Assembly (NCBI GenBank): GCA_003142855.1
Contig: PLNW01000155.1
Location: forward strand, 1-64,000
Direction: 5' to 3'
Origin: Myxococcales bacterium
GTDB taxonomy: Bacteria; Myxococcota_A; Polyangia; Fen-1088
DNA: 64,000 nucleotides
In this document: in pieces, positions 9,405 through 18,524 of the stretch
Layout: each line of letters opens with the position of its first letter
Numbering within the stretch: position 1 is the stretch's first letter
Translations under genes and position numbers: made by a program
Notes under the pieces: model-generated
Told to the model about the DNA's origin: nothing
Databases searched by the model: none
The model's input: only the letters and a program-made list of their open reading frames with translations

Positions 9405-10766
9405 TCAGCGCTGACGTAGATGGCTCTCAAGCATCGCGACCACGCTGCGCAGATTGGCGTCTTGAGCGAGTAGGCGGTCGATCTTCTTCACAGCACTGAT
9501 GACGGTTGAGTGATCCTTGCCACCAAAGCGGCTGCCTATCTCTGGAAAACTCGATCCCGTGAGCTTGCGCGCTAGGTACATCGCGATCATGCGGGGCCGG
9601 GCCACAGACTGGTGACGCTTTGGCCCCCGCAGATCGTGCAACTTGATATCGAAGTAGGTGGCCACCTCGCGCTGGATGGCCTCGATGCTGAAGCCCTGTG
9701 GGGTTGCGCTGGCCAGGTCCTTCAGAACCTCCTCCGCGAACTCCTTGTCGATGCAGCGGCCCGCGATCGAAGCTCGTGCTGACAGTTGCAGCATCGCACC
9801 TTCCAACTCGCGAACGTTCGAGCGGATCACGGTGGCAATGGCCAGAGCCGCCTCGTCGCTCAGAGCCATCTTCTCGATCTCGGCCTTGCGCTTGACAATG
9901 GCAACCCGCGTTTCCAAGTCGGGATGGCCGATCTCCGCGATCAGGCCCCAAGCGAACCGGCTCTGCAACCGCTCCTCGACGCCCCGCAACTCGGCTGGCA
10001 GCCTGTCGCTGGTAAGTACGATCTGCTTCTGCGCGAGATGGAGGGCGTTGAAGGTGTGGAAGAACTCATCCTGCGAGCTGTCCTTGTTGCAGAGGAACTG
10101 GATGTCGTCGACCAATAGAACGTCCGGCGTCTCGCGGTAACACGAGCGAAACTCTTCCATCAGGCTGACGCTGCTCGGCTGCTTGCGCTGGTTCAACATA
10201 GACCGGATGAAGTGAGTGACGAACTGCTCGCAGGTCACCACCGTGATCCGCCAGTCCGGGTGCTGGCGGTGAATCTCGTGCCCGATGGCGTGCAGCAGGT
10301 GCGTTTTCCCCAGCCCGACGCCCCCGTAGAGGAACAAAGGATTGTATTTCGAACCCGGAGAACTCGCCACCATGCTCGCTGCCGCATGACCAAACTGATT
10401 CCTCGCGCCGACCACGAAGGTATCGAAGGTGTATTGGCCATCTAGGCCGCCTGGCGTCGGACGCCAAGGCGGAACTTCCCCCACTGACTCGCTCGCGACA
10501 TCCTGTGACGGGACTGGCATCGGCGCCTCCTCTGCAACTTGGAACTCCACAGCGAACGTTCTCTGCGCGCGCTCCTGGAGATTCTCCAGAATGGAGGGCA
10601 GGAAGTTGTCTTCGAACCATTCCTTGTGAAAGCGGTTGGGCGCCCGCAAGTGGATGCGACCGTCGCTGATGCCCAGGCATTCTATGGGGCGCAACCACTG
10701 GTCGCGGTTTGCCGGGTTGACCCTTCCTTCAATCGAGCGGACAGCTTCACCCCAGATCTCAATCAT
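9405..10766 (-). CDS. dnaA: Chromosomal replication initiator DnaA
   Basis: 453-residue DnaA, the AAA+ ATPase that binds DnaA boxes and melts the origin. I chose the ATG at 10766 because MIEIWGEAVRSIEGRVNP matches the usual domain I start; a longer in-frame extension has no family resemblance. Domain I (DQWLRPIECL, FHKEWFEDNF) is followed by a short linker. The ATPase has Walker A GGVGLGKTH (about residue 150), Walker B DVLLVDDIQFL (about 215) and an arginine-finger region (LQSRFAWGL). Domain IV carries the DNA-binding signature KDHSTVISAVKKID. The usual partners dnaN and recF are not adjacent. DnaA-box-like sites lie just upstream, consistent with autoregulation or a nearby origin. Confidence 0.95.
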   Translation of the reverse strand: MIEIWGEAVRSIEGRVNPANRDQWLRPIECLGISDGRIHLRAPNRFHKEWFEDNFLPSILENLQERAQRTFAVEFQVAEEAPMPVPSQDVASESVGEVPPWRPTPGGLDGQYTFDTFVVGARNQFGHAAASMVASSPGSKYNPLFLYGGVGLGKTHLLHAIGHEIHRQHPDWRITVVTCEQFVTHFIRSMLNQRKQPSSVSLMEEFRSCYRETPDVLLVDDIQFLCNKDSSQDEFFHTFNALHLAQKQIVLTSDRLPAELRGVEERLQSRFAWGLIAEIGHPDLETRVAIVKRKAEIEKMALSDEAALAIATVIRSNVRELEGAMLQLSARASIAGRCIDKEFAEEVLKDLASATPQGFSIEAIQREVATYFDIKLHDLRGPKRHQSVARPRMIAMYLARKLTGSSFPEIGSRFGGKDHSTVISAVKKIDRLLAQDANLRSVVAMLESHLRQR

Positions 10767-11393
10767 TGTTCTATCCACAACAAGGTCAGCAGAGAAAACC
10801 AAACAATGTCGGCAAGTTGAGGCCCACTCCCGCCTATCTATCAACAGGTAGACGTTGGCCACTCCCCAGGCACCCTCTCGCGTGAAATCCAGCGAGACGA
10901 CCCGATGGCGGACGGCCTAACTATCAATCGAGCATCCTTCCGACAACAGGAAAAGCTGGCGACGCGAAACTGCCGAAGATCAGGGCAGTTTTCTTCGCGA
11001 GAGGATCGGGAAGTTATCCACGAGATACGTTGCAGTGTCTCGCCCTCGCGCAAACCGGTCGCGATTGCTCAGGAATTTGGCGACGCGAAGATCCAGCATT
11101 CCAATCGCTGTGAGATCTCCGGGCTTGCCGCACGACCGGGCGTGGAAACTGGCGCAGGATGCAGCCTTGCGCAATCGCGAACCAGCGATGAACGATTTCT
11201 CCGACGGGTGGAGGGCCTCACTCACGAAGACACGTTTCAAGGCGCCGTCGACAAGAAGACAGCAAACCGACTCACGGCATCGAGTTCTCGACGGGCCAGG
11301 GCTTCGCAAGTTCGTGGAAGTGCTCGATCGTCTGCACTGACCGCGACACTGCTTGTCCTGTCGCCCACACTTGCGTAGAAGTCGCTGGTCGTC
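10767..11393. other. dnaA upstream region with DnaA-box-like sites
   Basis: This 627-base gap lies between the divergent dnaA and SNF2 genes. Two 9-mers differ from the DnaA box TTATCCACA by one base: CTATCCACA at 10771-10779 and TTATCCACG at 11014-11022. A looser CTATCAACA lies near 10837. The spacing and number are enough for dnaA autoregulation but sparse for a classical oriC, and I see no clear AT-rich unwinding element. The ORFs crossing this region on either strand have no recognisable protein features and I do not call them. Confidence 0.4.
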
Positions 11394-14102
11394 TTGCCCG
11401 CCGCAGCCGATACTCGTCTTGCCCCGTGCCTCACGCCGCACGGGCGCCTCGTGCTGGTCGCGCAAGAAGATGCGCCTGCCCTGGACGCAGCGCTGGCCGA
11501 ACGGCTGCTTCTGGCTTTCGGCCGCGGGCCTGGGCACGGACTCTTGCGTCTGGGCGCAGCCGAAATGGGACAGGCGTTGCCTCCCGCTCTCGGCTACTGG
11601 CGCGACTTCGCTGCGCGCTTCGTAACCGGGATTTGCACCCAACCGGAAATCGCCGAACGCCAGACGCAGGTGCCCGCGCCAGCCGCCGGCGAGCTAGCCG
11701 AACTGGCGCTGTGCGGGCCGGCCATGGCCGGTGCGGAGTACCTAACCCCGGCTGTCCTGGCTACGTTGTGGGGCGACATCGCGAATGCGTTCACCGTCGA
11801 ACTGAAACAATCAGGCGCGGCGGTCCAGGACTTCTTGAAGCAGCTCAATCCGGCCTGGAATCTGGTCGGCCGCGTTCACTTCAACCTGGCCGAGAACCGC
11901 AAGGACCCAGAGGCGCCGTTCGCGTTCATGGCCACCTACACCAGCCGCCTGTCGAGCCACGGCAAGGCCCAGCACCTGCCTCTCGGTCAGGCCCTGCGCG
12001 AATACGCGGGCGCGTCCAACAAGCAGCGGCTGCTCTCGTTGCTGCTTCCGGTGCAACGAGCGGCCGAAACCTGCGCGTGGCTGCGCCAGATGGTCGATGC
12101 GGGCGAGATCTTTCATCCCTTGCGCTGGACACCCGACGAGGCGTTTCGACTCCTGGGCGACGCCGCGGCGCTGGAGAGCGCAGGCGTGGTGCTGCGCATG
12201 CCCGCCAGGTGGAAAGCGAGCCGCCCGCCCCGGCCCCAGGTCACCGCCATCGTCGGAGGCAAGCCGGCGGTCGGCGTGGGCAAGGATGCCCTGCTCGACT
12301 TTCGCATGCAGGTCACACTCGACGGCGAGGCCCTGACGGAAAGCGAGCTGCGCCAGCTTCTCGACGCCAGCAGCGGCCTCTGCATGGTCCGCGGCCGCTG
12401 GGTCGAAATCGATCGCGAGCGGCTGGAAGCCATGATGCAGCAGTACCGCAAGGCGGAGCAGGTTGCTGCCGAGGGCGGGATGACCTTTGCCGAGGCCATG
12501 CGCCTGCTGTCCGGCGCAGACACGGCGGCCGACGACGTGGTGACGGACGCCGACCACGACTGGTCGCGGGTCGTGGCCGGACCGTGGCTGGCCGAACTGC
12601 TCAAGGGACTGCGCCAGCCCGAGGGCCTGGCCTGCGTCGAGCCCGGCCGCGCTCTGCACGGAATTCTGCGCCCGTATCAGCAGGTCGGCGTGCGCTGGTT
12701 GCACCTCCTGTCGAAACTGGGCCTGGGCGCCTGCCTGGCCGACGACATGGGCCTGGGCAAGACCGTCCAGGTGCTCGCGCTGTTGCTGGTGCGCAAGACG
12801 GAGAAGACCGATCCGCAGCGGCCCAGCTTGCTGGTGGCGCCGGCGTCGTTGCTGGCCAACTGGGCCGCAGAGATCGAGCGCTTCGCGCCCAGCCTGAACG
12901 CTCTTGTCGCCCATCCGTCGTCGATGCCCGCCACCGAGTTGAACGCACTGCCCGCCGAGCGTCTGGCCAGCGTCGATCTCGTGATCACCAGCTACGGCTC
13001 GCTCTTGCGTCTGCCCTGGCTCAGCAGCATGCGCTGGCGTCTGGTGGTCGTCGACGAGGCCCAGGCCATCAAGAACCCGGGCGCCAAACAAACCCGCGCG
13101 GCCAAGTCGCTGACCTGCGATGCGCGCATCGCGCTGACCGGCACTCCGGTCGAGAATCGCCTGTCCGACCTCTGGTCCATCTTCGACTTCATCAACCCCG
13201 GGCTGCTTGGCTCGGCGAAAACCTTTTCCGCCTACGCCAAGAGCCTGGAGAACAAACCCCACAATCCCTACGGTCCTCTGCGCGAGCTGGTGCGCCCGTA
13301 CATCCTACGGCGCTTGAAGACCGACAAGTCCGTCATCGCCGACCTGCCCGACAAGACCGAGGTCAAGGCGTACTGCCCACTGTCGCGCAAGCAAGCCGCC
13401 CTGTACGAAGAAACCGTGCGCGAGCTGGCCGAGCGCATCGACCAGACCGAGGGCATAGCACGCAAGGGTTTGGTGCTCTCCAGCCTCATGCGCCTCAAGC
13501 AGATCTGCAATCACCCCTCGCAGTGGCTGGGCGACGGCGCGTGGGCCGAGGACGACAGCGGCAAGTGGGCGCGCCTGCGCGACATCGCCGAGATCATCGC
13601 GGCCAAGCAGGAGAAGGCACTGGTCTTCACCCAGTTCCGCGAGATGACCGAACCCCTGTCCGCGTTCCTGGGCGACGTGTTCGGTCGGCCTGGCCTGGTC
13701 CTGCACGGCGAGACCGCCGTGGCCAAGCGCAAGGATCTGGTACGGCGGTTCCAGGAGGACGAGCTGGTGCCTTTCTTCGTACTGTCGCTCAAGGCTGGCG
13801 GCACGGGGCTGAACCTGACCGCGGCCGCACATGTGATCCACTTCGACCGCTGGTGGAACCCAGCCGTGGAAAACCAGGCCACCGACCGAGCCTTCCGCAT
13901 CGGGCAGACCAAGAACGTGCTCATTCACAAGTTCGTCTGTCGCGGCACCGTCGAAGAGAAGATCGACGCGCTCATCGAATCCAAGCGGCAGCTGGCCAAC
14001 GATCTGCTGGAGGGTGGCGGTGAGATCAACCTGACCGAGCTGGACGACACCCAGTTGCTGAAACTCGTGGCGCTCGATATCAATGCGGCCCTGAAGGAGT
14101 GA
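11394..14102 (+). CDS. SNF2-family DEAD/DEAH-box helicase
   Basis: 902-residue SNF2/HepA-like ATPase that translocates on double-stranded DNA. The assigned start is a TTG at 11394 and is uncertain. After a long N-terminal region of the type seen in bacterial SNF2 proteins come motif I DDMGLGKT (about residue 451), motif II DEAQAIKN (about 552), motif III LTGTPVENR, and the C-terminal helicase motifs GGTGLNLTAA, FDRWWNPAVE and QATDRAFRIGQ (about 830). All key residues are present. It is followed, with overlapping stop/start codons, by a SWIM zinc-finger protein. SNF2-SWIM gene pairs recur in bacteria, and the two products are thought to act together on DNA; the exact role is unknown. Confidence 0.93.
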   Translation: MPAAADTRLAPCLTPHGRLVLVAQEDAPALDAALAERLLLAFGRGPGHGLLRLGAAEMGQALPPALGYWRDFAARFVTGICTQPEIAERQTQVPAPAAGELAELALCGPAMAGAEYLTPAVLATLWGDIANAFTVELKQSGAAVQDFLKQLNPAWNLVGRVHFNLAENRKDPEAPFAFMATYTSRLSSHGKAQHLPLGQALREYAGASNKQRLLSLLLPVQRAAETCAWLRQMVDAGEIFHPLRWTPDEAFRLLGDAAALESAGVVLRMPARWKASRPPRPQVTAIVGGKPAVGVGKDALLDFRMQVTLDGEALTESELRQLLDASSGLCMVRGRWVEIDRERLEAMMQQYRKAEQVAAEGGMTFAEAMRLLSGADTAADDVVTDADHDWSRVVAGPWLAELLKGLRQPEGLACVEPGRALHGILRPYQQVGVRWLHLLSKLGLGACLADDMGLGKTVQVLALLLVRKTEKTDPQRPSLLVAPASLLANWAAEIERFAPSLNALVAHPSSMPATELNALPAERLASVDLVITSYGSLLRLPWLSSMRWRLVVVDEAQAIKNPGAKQTRAAKSLTCDARIALTGTPVENRLSDLWSIFDFINPGLLGSAKTFSAYAKSLENKPHNPYGPLRELVRPYILRRLKTDKSVIADLPDKTEVKAYCPLSRKQAALYEETVRELAERIDQTEGIARKGLVLSSLMRLKQICNHPSQWLGDGAWAEDDSGKWARLRDIAEIIAAKQEKALVFTQFREMTEPLSAFLGDVFGRPGLVLHGETAVAKRKDLVRRFQEDELVPFFVLSLKAGGTGLNLTAAAHVIHFDRWWNPAVENQATDRAFRIGQTKNVLIHKFVCRGTVEEKIDALIESKRQLANDLLEGGGEINLTELDDTQLLKLVALDINAALKE

Positions 14103-14104
14103 AC

Positions 14105-14926
14105 ATGTTCTACGAATGGCGACCCTACGTTTCCGTGGCCCAGCGCCGCCGCCAGGCCGCACGCGAGATGGACAAGCTGCACAAGAAGGGCCATCCGGTC
14201 GCGCCCGTCACCATCAAGGGCCGCACCATCGCCAGCACCTTCTGGGGCAAAGCCTGGTGCGATAACCTCGAACGGTACAGCGACTACGAAAACCGCATGC
14301 CTCGCGGTCGGACCTACGTGCGCAACGGCTCGGTGGTGGATCTGCAAGTCGCACCCGGCCTGGTCACCGCCATGGTCAGCGGCTCAGAGTTGTACAAGGT
14401 CGAAGTCAAGGTGACGGCCGTGCCCCGGCCGCACTGGGAATCCATCTGTACCGATTGTGCTGGCGGCATCGATTCCCTGGTCGAACTGCTGCAAGGCCGT
14501 TTCGCCAAGGGCGTGATGGAGCGCATCTGTTTGCAAGGCACCGGGCTATTCCCGGCGGCGCAGGAGCTGAGTTTTTCGTGTAGCTGCCCCGACTGGGCGG
14601 CGATGTGCAAACACGTCGCCGCTGCCTTGTACGGCGTGGGCGCCCGATTCGACGCCAGCCCCGAGTTGCTGTTTCGCTTGCGCCAGGTGGACGAGAGCGA
14701 GCTGGTCGCACGCGCTGGCGCGGACCTGCCTCTGTCGAAGAAGGCAAGCAACAGCAAAAAGATCCTGGCCGACGGCGATCTGTCCGAACTGTTCGGGCTG
14801 GACATCGACGACGCCGCCGCCACACCTGCCCGCAGACGCGCGCCCGCCAGAACACGCAAGCCGAAGGTCAAGCTGAAGCCCAAGGCCAAGCGAGTGTCCC
14901 GGGGCCGCAAGCGCAAGAAGCGCTGA
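14105..14926 (+). CDS. SWIM zinc-finger protein
   Basis: 273-residue partner of the SNF2 helicase. The SWIM motif C-x-C-xn-C-x-H is seen as SCSCPDWAAMCKH at about residues 157-170. SWIM fingers bind DNA or protein. The C-terminal 50 residues are extremely basic (repeats of KPKVKLKPKAK and SRGRKRKKR), suggesting nucleic acid contact. Two starts are possible: GTG at 14099 overlapping the helicase stop, or ATG at 14105. I prefer the ATG because AAGGAG at 14093-14098 is ideally placed for it. Translational coupling to the helicase is likely either way. Confidence 0.88.
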   Translation: MFYEWRPYVSVAQRRRQAAREMDKLHKKGHPVAPVTIKGRTIASTFWGKAWCDNLERYSDYENRMPRGRTYVRNGSVVDLQVAPGLVTAMVSGSELYKVEVKVTAVPRPHWESICTDCAGGIDSLVELLQGRFAKGVMERICLQGTGLFPAAQELSFSCSCPDWAAMCKHVAAALYGVGARFDASPELLFRLRQVDESELVARAGADLPLSKKASNSKKILADGDLSELFGLDIDDAAATPARRRAPARTRKPKVKLKPKAKRVSRGRKRKKR

Positions 14927-14951
14927 ACACCGGCGGTCAAGGCCAATTCAA

Positions 14952-15227
14952 ATTGGCGAGAAGAAGATCATCTGTGACCCGAATGCGACGCTACTCCGCG
15001 TCGCGCACCCAGTCCTCGACCTTCAGGTCCGGTACTCTGGTCATGTCATCCAGAGCACGTATCTCACAGTCGCCTCGCAGGCTTTGTTTGCGTGTATCCG
15101 CACGAGCCTCGATCCGGATCACTTCGACAGCAAGCCAAGCCAGCCGGGAAGTTTCCGCGTGGAATTCGGTGCGGTTCAAGGGAAACCCGCCAAGCTCGAC
15201 GTGGTGATTGCGGCCCCGCGCCGCTAA
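14952..15227 (+). pseudogene. C-terminal remnant of an unrecognised gene
   Basis: An open frame of 91 codons ending in TAA at 15225-15227 reads like an authentic protein end (KKIICDPNATLLRVAHPVLD, then RVEFGAVQGKPAKLDVVIA) but has no start codon or ribosome site. Its upstream boundary lies within about 30 bases of the SWIM gene stop. The mix of residues, unlike the Arg-rich shadows in other frames, suggests real former coding sequence. The RVEFGAVQGKPAKLDV stretch recalls the C-terminal strands of small myxobacterial envelope proteins that end in a TonB-like fold. This family link is a guess. Confidence 0.4.
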
Positions 15228-15403
15228 GGAACTCGTCGACGCGTGTCCCACCTCAACCCTCAGAATTCTGGGCGTACTCTCAGACTTCTTCGGTATCACG
15301 CGTCAAGGTAGTTCGTGTCGTTGTCGGGCGAACGATCACCACTTGGCGCAGGACGGGCTCATGTGGGCCGAAAACGTGCCGATACCAAGGACGGAGCAAG
15401 ACA

Positions 15404-15625
15404 ATGGCTTCGGCAACCGAAACAGCTCGCGAGAATGTTACCCCTGGCGGCGACGATCTCAGGGCGCTTCGGCGCAAACTGGGAATGCTTGTGCAGATGA
15501 CAACGGACTATCCACTCGAATGTTCCCTTGGAACATGCGAGTTTCTCTTTGAATCCAAAGATGAGATCCAAATCCTCATCGAAAGTCTTGCTGAGGAACT
15601 CTCGCAATCTAGAAACGCCGCCTGA
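15404..15625 (+). CDS. Small hypothetical protein
   Basis: 73-residue protein of unknown function. The ATG at 15404 is preceded by ACGGAG about seven bases upstream. The sequence is acidic and balanced in composition (GGDDLRALRRKLGMLVQM, SKDEIQILIESLAEELSQ), with two likely amphipathic helices around a short Cys-containing segment (LECSLGTC). A longer in-frame extension upstream is Arg/Ser-rich and probably not translated. It stands alone between a gene remnant and a lipoprotein gene. Confidence 0.45.
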   Translation: MASATETARENVTPGGDDLRALRRKLGMLVQMTTDYPLECSLGTCEFLFESKDEIQILIESLAEELSQSRNAA

Positions 15626-15678
15626 TCTTGATTCACAGCTGCGCTTCACTCCTGCGGGGACACCATCTCCCCAGCACT

Positions 15679-15693
15679 CGACCCTTCGGGTCG
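15679..15693 (+). terminator. Short GC hairpin, possible weak terminator
   Basis: CGACCC-TTC-GGGTCG forms a 6-bp stem with a three-base loop, extendable by two more pairs (one of them G-T). It lies 54 bases after the small hypothetical gene. There is no following T-tract, so it may only stabilise the transcript end or may be unrelated to termination. Confidence 0.25.
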
Positions 15694-15834
15694 GGCGCAG
15701 TCCGCAGGCGTAGTTGAGCCGGTGTGTTCGTAGACCATGCCCGACGGCCCGTGCATAGTCGCTTCGATGGCACTATGCTAGGCCTCACGCAGACAGCATC
15801 ACGTCTGTTGGGACCCAACCAGAAAGGCAATGCA

Positions 15835-17259
15835 ATGAGAAAACTGGTGGTCTTGAGTCTGGCATTGTTGGCATTGGGGGGATGCAATGGTGCAGGCTCA
15901 GCGCCGGCCGGGACTGGTGGCACCACGTCTGCGGGCGGCACCGACACGAACGGCGTCGCGACTGGCGGGTCCACGACAGCGGGCGGCTCGATCAGCATCG
16001 GCGGGACGTCGAGCGCTGGCGGCACGGCGACCGGTGGCGCCGTCGGCATTGGCGGCACCGTCAGCGCTGGCGGCATTACCCCGACAAGCAGCAAGACCGG
16101 TGGCACTCCCACGCCGGGCGGAACCACCAACGTCGGCGGCACTCCCGCACCGGGCGGAACCATCAGCGCCGGCGGCACCAGCAAGACCGGCGGCACCACC
16201 AGCGCCGGCGGCACCACCAGCACCGGCGGCACCACCAGCACCGGTGGCGCAACGACTAGCGGCACCACCGGCGCAGCGGGCACGCCCGGAACATGCCAAC
16301 CCGCCACCTGCGGGTCGCACAAGTGGGCTTGCTGGAAGATGCCGAACCCAACCGGCTCGGGCCTGCCCAACCCCGCGAGCTACACGGTCGCCAACGGCGT
16401 CGTGCACGACAACGTCACCTGCTTGGACTGGCAGCAGGTGGAGTCGAGCACCAGCTACAGCAATGCCGATGCCATCACTTACTGCCAGAGCTTGTCTCTC
16501 GGTGGCAATAGCGACTGGCGGGTTCCCACGCGAGTGGAGGTGTCGTCCATTATGGACTGGACACGGAGCCCGGCGATTGATGCTGCCTTCACCGGCGTGG
16601 GTGGCTACCACGAAACCGGCTCGAACTGGATCCTCACCATTCGGCAAGCGGGCGCTGGCAAGACCTGCGGCGCGCCTGCCGCGGATCCCGACGCCGGCGT
16701 GCCAGCCACAGGCGGCGGCACCTGCGCCTGGACCTTCAATATGAGCGACGGAATGGTCAGCAACGCCTACTCCGCCTCCAACCCTTCGCGCGTCCGCTGC
16801 GTGCGCGGCAACGGGACTGGCGAAGCCTTCAGCGATCCGGCGCTGGCGCCAACCAATCAGTACAACGCTATTTCCGCCGACGAGGTCCAGGACAACTACA
16901 CCGGGCTCATCTGGCAACGAACTGGCAACTCTTCCGGACTAATCGCCTGGGATCAAGCGGTCACCTACTGCAGCGGCTTGACCCTGGGCGGGCACACCTG
17001 GCGACTGCCCTCGGTGCGCGAGCTGGCCACGCTGGTAGACGAAGCCCAGGTGGCGCCGGCCATCAACCGCAGCATGTTCCCCAGCACGCAGTACGGCGCG
17101 CACAGCAACAACTGGTACTGGGCGTCGCACGCGCAGAGGACCAGCACCACGGCCTGGTGGGGTCTCAATTTCGACGACGGCTTCACCGGGTTCAACGCCG
17201 GGGCCACTAGCACCGCCTGGAACTACTGGACGGTCGCCTGGGCAAAGTGCGTGCGCTGA
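15835..17259 (+). CDS. DUF1566 (Lcl C-terminal domain) repeat lipoprotein
   Basis: 474-residue predicted surface lipoprotein. The ATG at 15835 gives a signal ending in the lipobox ALGGC; 37 upstream in-frame codons were discarded. Residues of roughly 20-145 are a low-complexity Gly/Thr/Ser linker. Two copies of a DUF1566-like domain follow. The first has VTCLDWQQVESSTSY, WRVPTRVEVSSIMDW and SRVRCVRGNGTG; the second has TGLIWQRTGNSSG, WRLPSVRELATLVD and YWTVAWAKCVR. Conserved Trp, Cys and WR(V/L)P motifs are typical. DUF1566 domains occur in adhesin-like and myxobacterial surface proteins; the function is unsettled. Gene-internal 18-bp repeats could change linker length. Confidence 0.88.
   Translation: MRKLVVLSLALLALGGCNGAGSAPAGTGGTTSAGGTDTNGVATGGSTTAGGSISIGGTSSAGGTATGGAVGIGGTVSAGGITPTSSKTGGTPTPGGTTNVGGTPAPGGTISAGGTSKTGGTTSAGGTTSTGGTTSTGGATTSGTTGAAGTPGTCQPATCGSHKWACWKMPNPTGSGLPNPASYTVANGVVHDNVTCLDWQQVESSTSYSNADAITYCQSLSLGGNSDWRVPTRVEVSSIMDWTRSPAIDAAFTGVGGYHETGSNWILTIRQAGAGKTCGAPAADPDAGVPATGGGTCAWTFNMSDGMVSNAYSASNPSRVRCVRGNGTGEAFSDPALAPTNQYNAISADEVQDNYTGLIWQRTGNSSGLIAWDQAVTYCSGLTLGGHTWRLPSVRELATLVDEAQVAPAINRSMFPSTQYGAHSNNWYWASHAQRTSTTAWWGLNFDDGFTGFNAGATSTAWNYWTVAWAKCVR
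16189..16242 (+). repeat. 18-bp tandem coding repeat, three units
   Basis: Three adjacent 18-bp units of GGCGGCACCACCAGCRCC encode GGTTS(A/T) inside the linker of the DUF1566 lipoprotein. Two units are identical and one differs by a single base. Degenerate units continue on both sides (about 15905-16275). This is coding low complexity, not a CRISPR array: there are no spacers. Confidence 0.85.
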
Positions 17260-17417
17260 CGATTGAGATCGACTACGGTACCCTGTCGAGCAGTGCCAAG
17301 AGCGCGCTGTTCGTCGACGGCACGCACTTCCACGAACCCGGCGCCACGCAAATCGCCAACCTGGTCGCACAGGCCATGAAGGGACTAGGCGTGGGGCTGG
17401 AGGCCTACGTCAAGTAG
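17256..17417 (+). pseudogene. C-terminal remnant of a GDSL/SGNH esterase
   Basis: An open frame of 53 codons starts exactly at the DUF1566 gene stop (in another frame) and ends with TAG at 17415. It contains LFVDGTHFHEPGATQIANLV, closely resembling block V of GDSL/SGNH hydrolases, where the Asp and His of the catalytic triad lie in a DxTHF motif followed by G-A. The tail GLGVGLEAYVK also fits the ends of rhamnogalacturonan-acetylesterase-like members. The nucleophile Ser block is absent, so this is a fragment left by a deletion whose upstream edge coincides with the neighbouring gene. Confidence 0.65.
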
Positions 17418-17482
17418 GGAGGCGAGATCTTCGACGCCGCCACAGGTGGCGAGCCCCGGCCCGCGCAGGAAGGGGACCGCGA

Positions 17483-18511
17483 CTACTCCAGGGCTTTGTC
17501 GATGTGCTTGAGAGCGTCGGGGCGCAGTCCGAAGTTGCTCCGCACCTGCTTGATGTCGACCACGGTTTTCACGGAAAGCGGCAGCTCCACAGGATGGGCG
17601 TCTACCCGCCAGTCATTGTCCGACAGGTCGAACACAAGATTCGCAGCCTGCAAGCCCAAGGCCTCGTGATCAGGCACGACGGCCAGCGTTCCCAGCGAGG
17701 AGCCGGGCGCGACCAGATTGGGCACGCCCACAATCAAGGGCATCTTGGCGTCGCTCAGTTCCGTTCGCCAGGTATCGTCGACAAACTCCGCGTCGCGTAC
17801 CAGGCCGTTGTCATTGAGCATCCAGACGGCGTCCACTTTGCTCTTGCGGGCGAGGCTGTGAAGGGCTTCGCGCAGCCCAGCCGCTGTGACGTCGTTGGGC
17901 ACGGAGACGGAGATGAGCTCGACATGTTCCTTGGCCGCGAGCGAAGTCTGGCGTTGTATGAACGCTCGGAAGGGCGGGCGATAGATCACCCCCACGCGGT
18001 TAACCGGAGTGGCAATCACGGATCGCAAGTGGACGAAGGCGGTGACGCCGGGAACCTCATAGGCGATGCCGGTGGCCCGCCGGAGTCGGGCCTGCGCTTG
18101 CTCCACGAAGGAGGCCATCAAGAGGACCGCGGGGGGCGTCTGGGCGGTCGGATTGGACGTCTGGACCTGGTAATAGAGGTTGATGGTGGCGTTGTTCATC
18201 AAGACCACGCAAACCGGGTTGGTGGCTTGCATGACGGCGGCAAGCTCGGCGGCCGTGGTTTCCGGCCCGACGGCAAAGGTGTGGATGTTGAAGTTTTTCT
18301 GCACCTCAGAGACCAAACTCTTGCGGACCTCGACGAAGCTGGGCGAGATGGGCATGGCGATGAGGAGAGTCGGGGCGCCGGTTCGCGCCGGCGGATCCAC
18401 GAGGACAGCCGCTGCCTGGGGGGACGCGCCGGTCCCGGTCTCGCTCCCGCCAGTCGCGCAGTCGGCCAGGCAAAAGAGTAAGGCCGACAATGCAGGCACG
18501 AGCCACTTCAT
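17483..18511 (-). CDS. ABC-type substrate-binding lipoprotein (ABC_sub_bind-like)
   Basis: 342-residue predicted periplasmic binding protein. The ATG at 18511 opens a signal with Cys at LADC; the longer frame upstream is not signal-like. The body resembles the ABC substrate-binding family PF04392: QKNFNIHTFAVGPETTAAEL, FVHLRSVIATPVNRVGVIYR, and VDAVWMLNDNGLVRDAEFVD. No permease or ATPase gene is nearby. It lies 13 bases downstream of another binding-protein-like gene, which is itself coupled to a CheA-like kinase. I infer that it supplies a ligand-sensing function to that kinase rather than taking part in transport. Confidence 0.75.
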   Translation of the reverse strand: MKWLVPALSALLFCLADCATGGSETGTGASPQAAAVLVDPPARTGAPTLLIAMPISPSFVEVRKSLVSEVQKNFNIHTFAVGPETTAAELAAVMQATNPVCVVLMNNATINLYYQVQTSNPTAQTPPAVLLMASFVEQAQARLRRATGIAYEVPGVTAFVHLRSVIATPVNRVGVIYRPPFRAFIQRQTSLAAKEHVELISVSVPNDVTAAGLREALHSLARKSKVDAVWMLNDNGLVRDAEFVDDTWRTELSDAKMPLIVGVPNLVAPGSSLGTLAVVPDHEALGLQAANLVFDLSDNDWRVDAHPVELPLSVKTVVDIKQVRSNFGLRPDALKHIDKALE

Positions 18512-18524
18512 GTTGTTTTTCCAG

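Noticed and set aside
10980..11642. 220-codon minus-strand ORF between dnaA and the SNF2 gene
   Set aside because: Arg/Ser/Cys-rich, overlaps the SNF2 start, no ribosome site or family resemblance.
11426..14023. 865-codon alternative plus frame over the SNF2 gene
   Set aside because: Arg/Gly/Ala-rich shadow with no helicase motif; the other frame carries all SNF2 motifs.
16180..16263. Possible CRISPR-like repeat array
   Set aside because: Units are 18 bp, in frame, encode Gly-Gly-Thr repeats and have no spacers.
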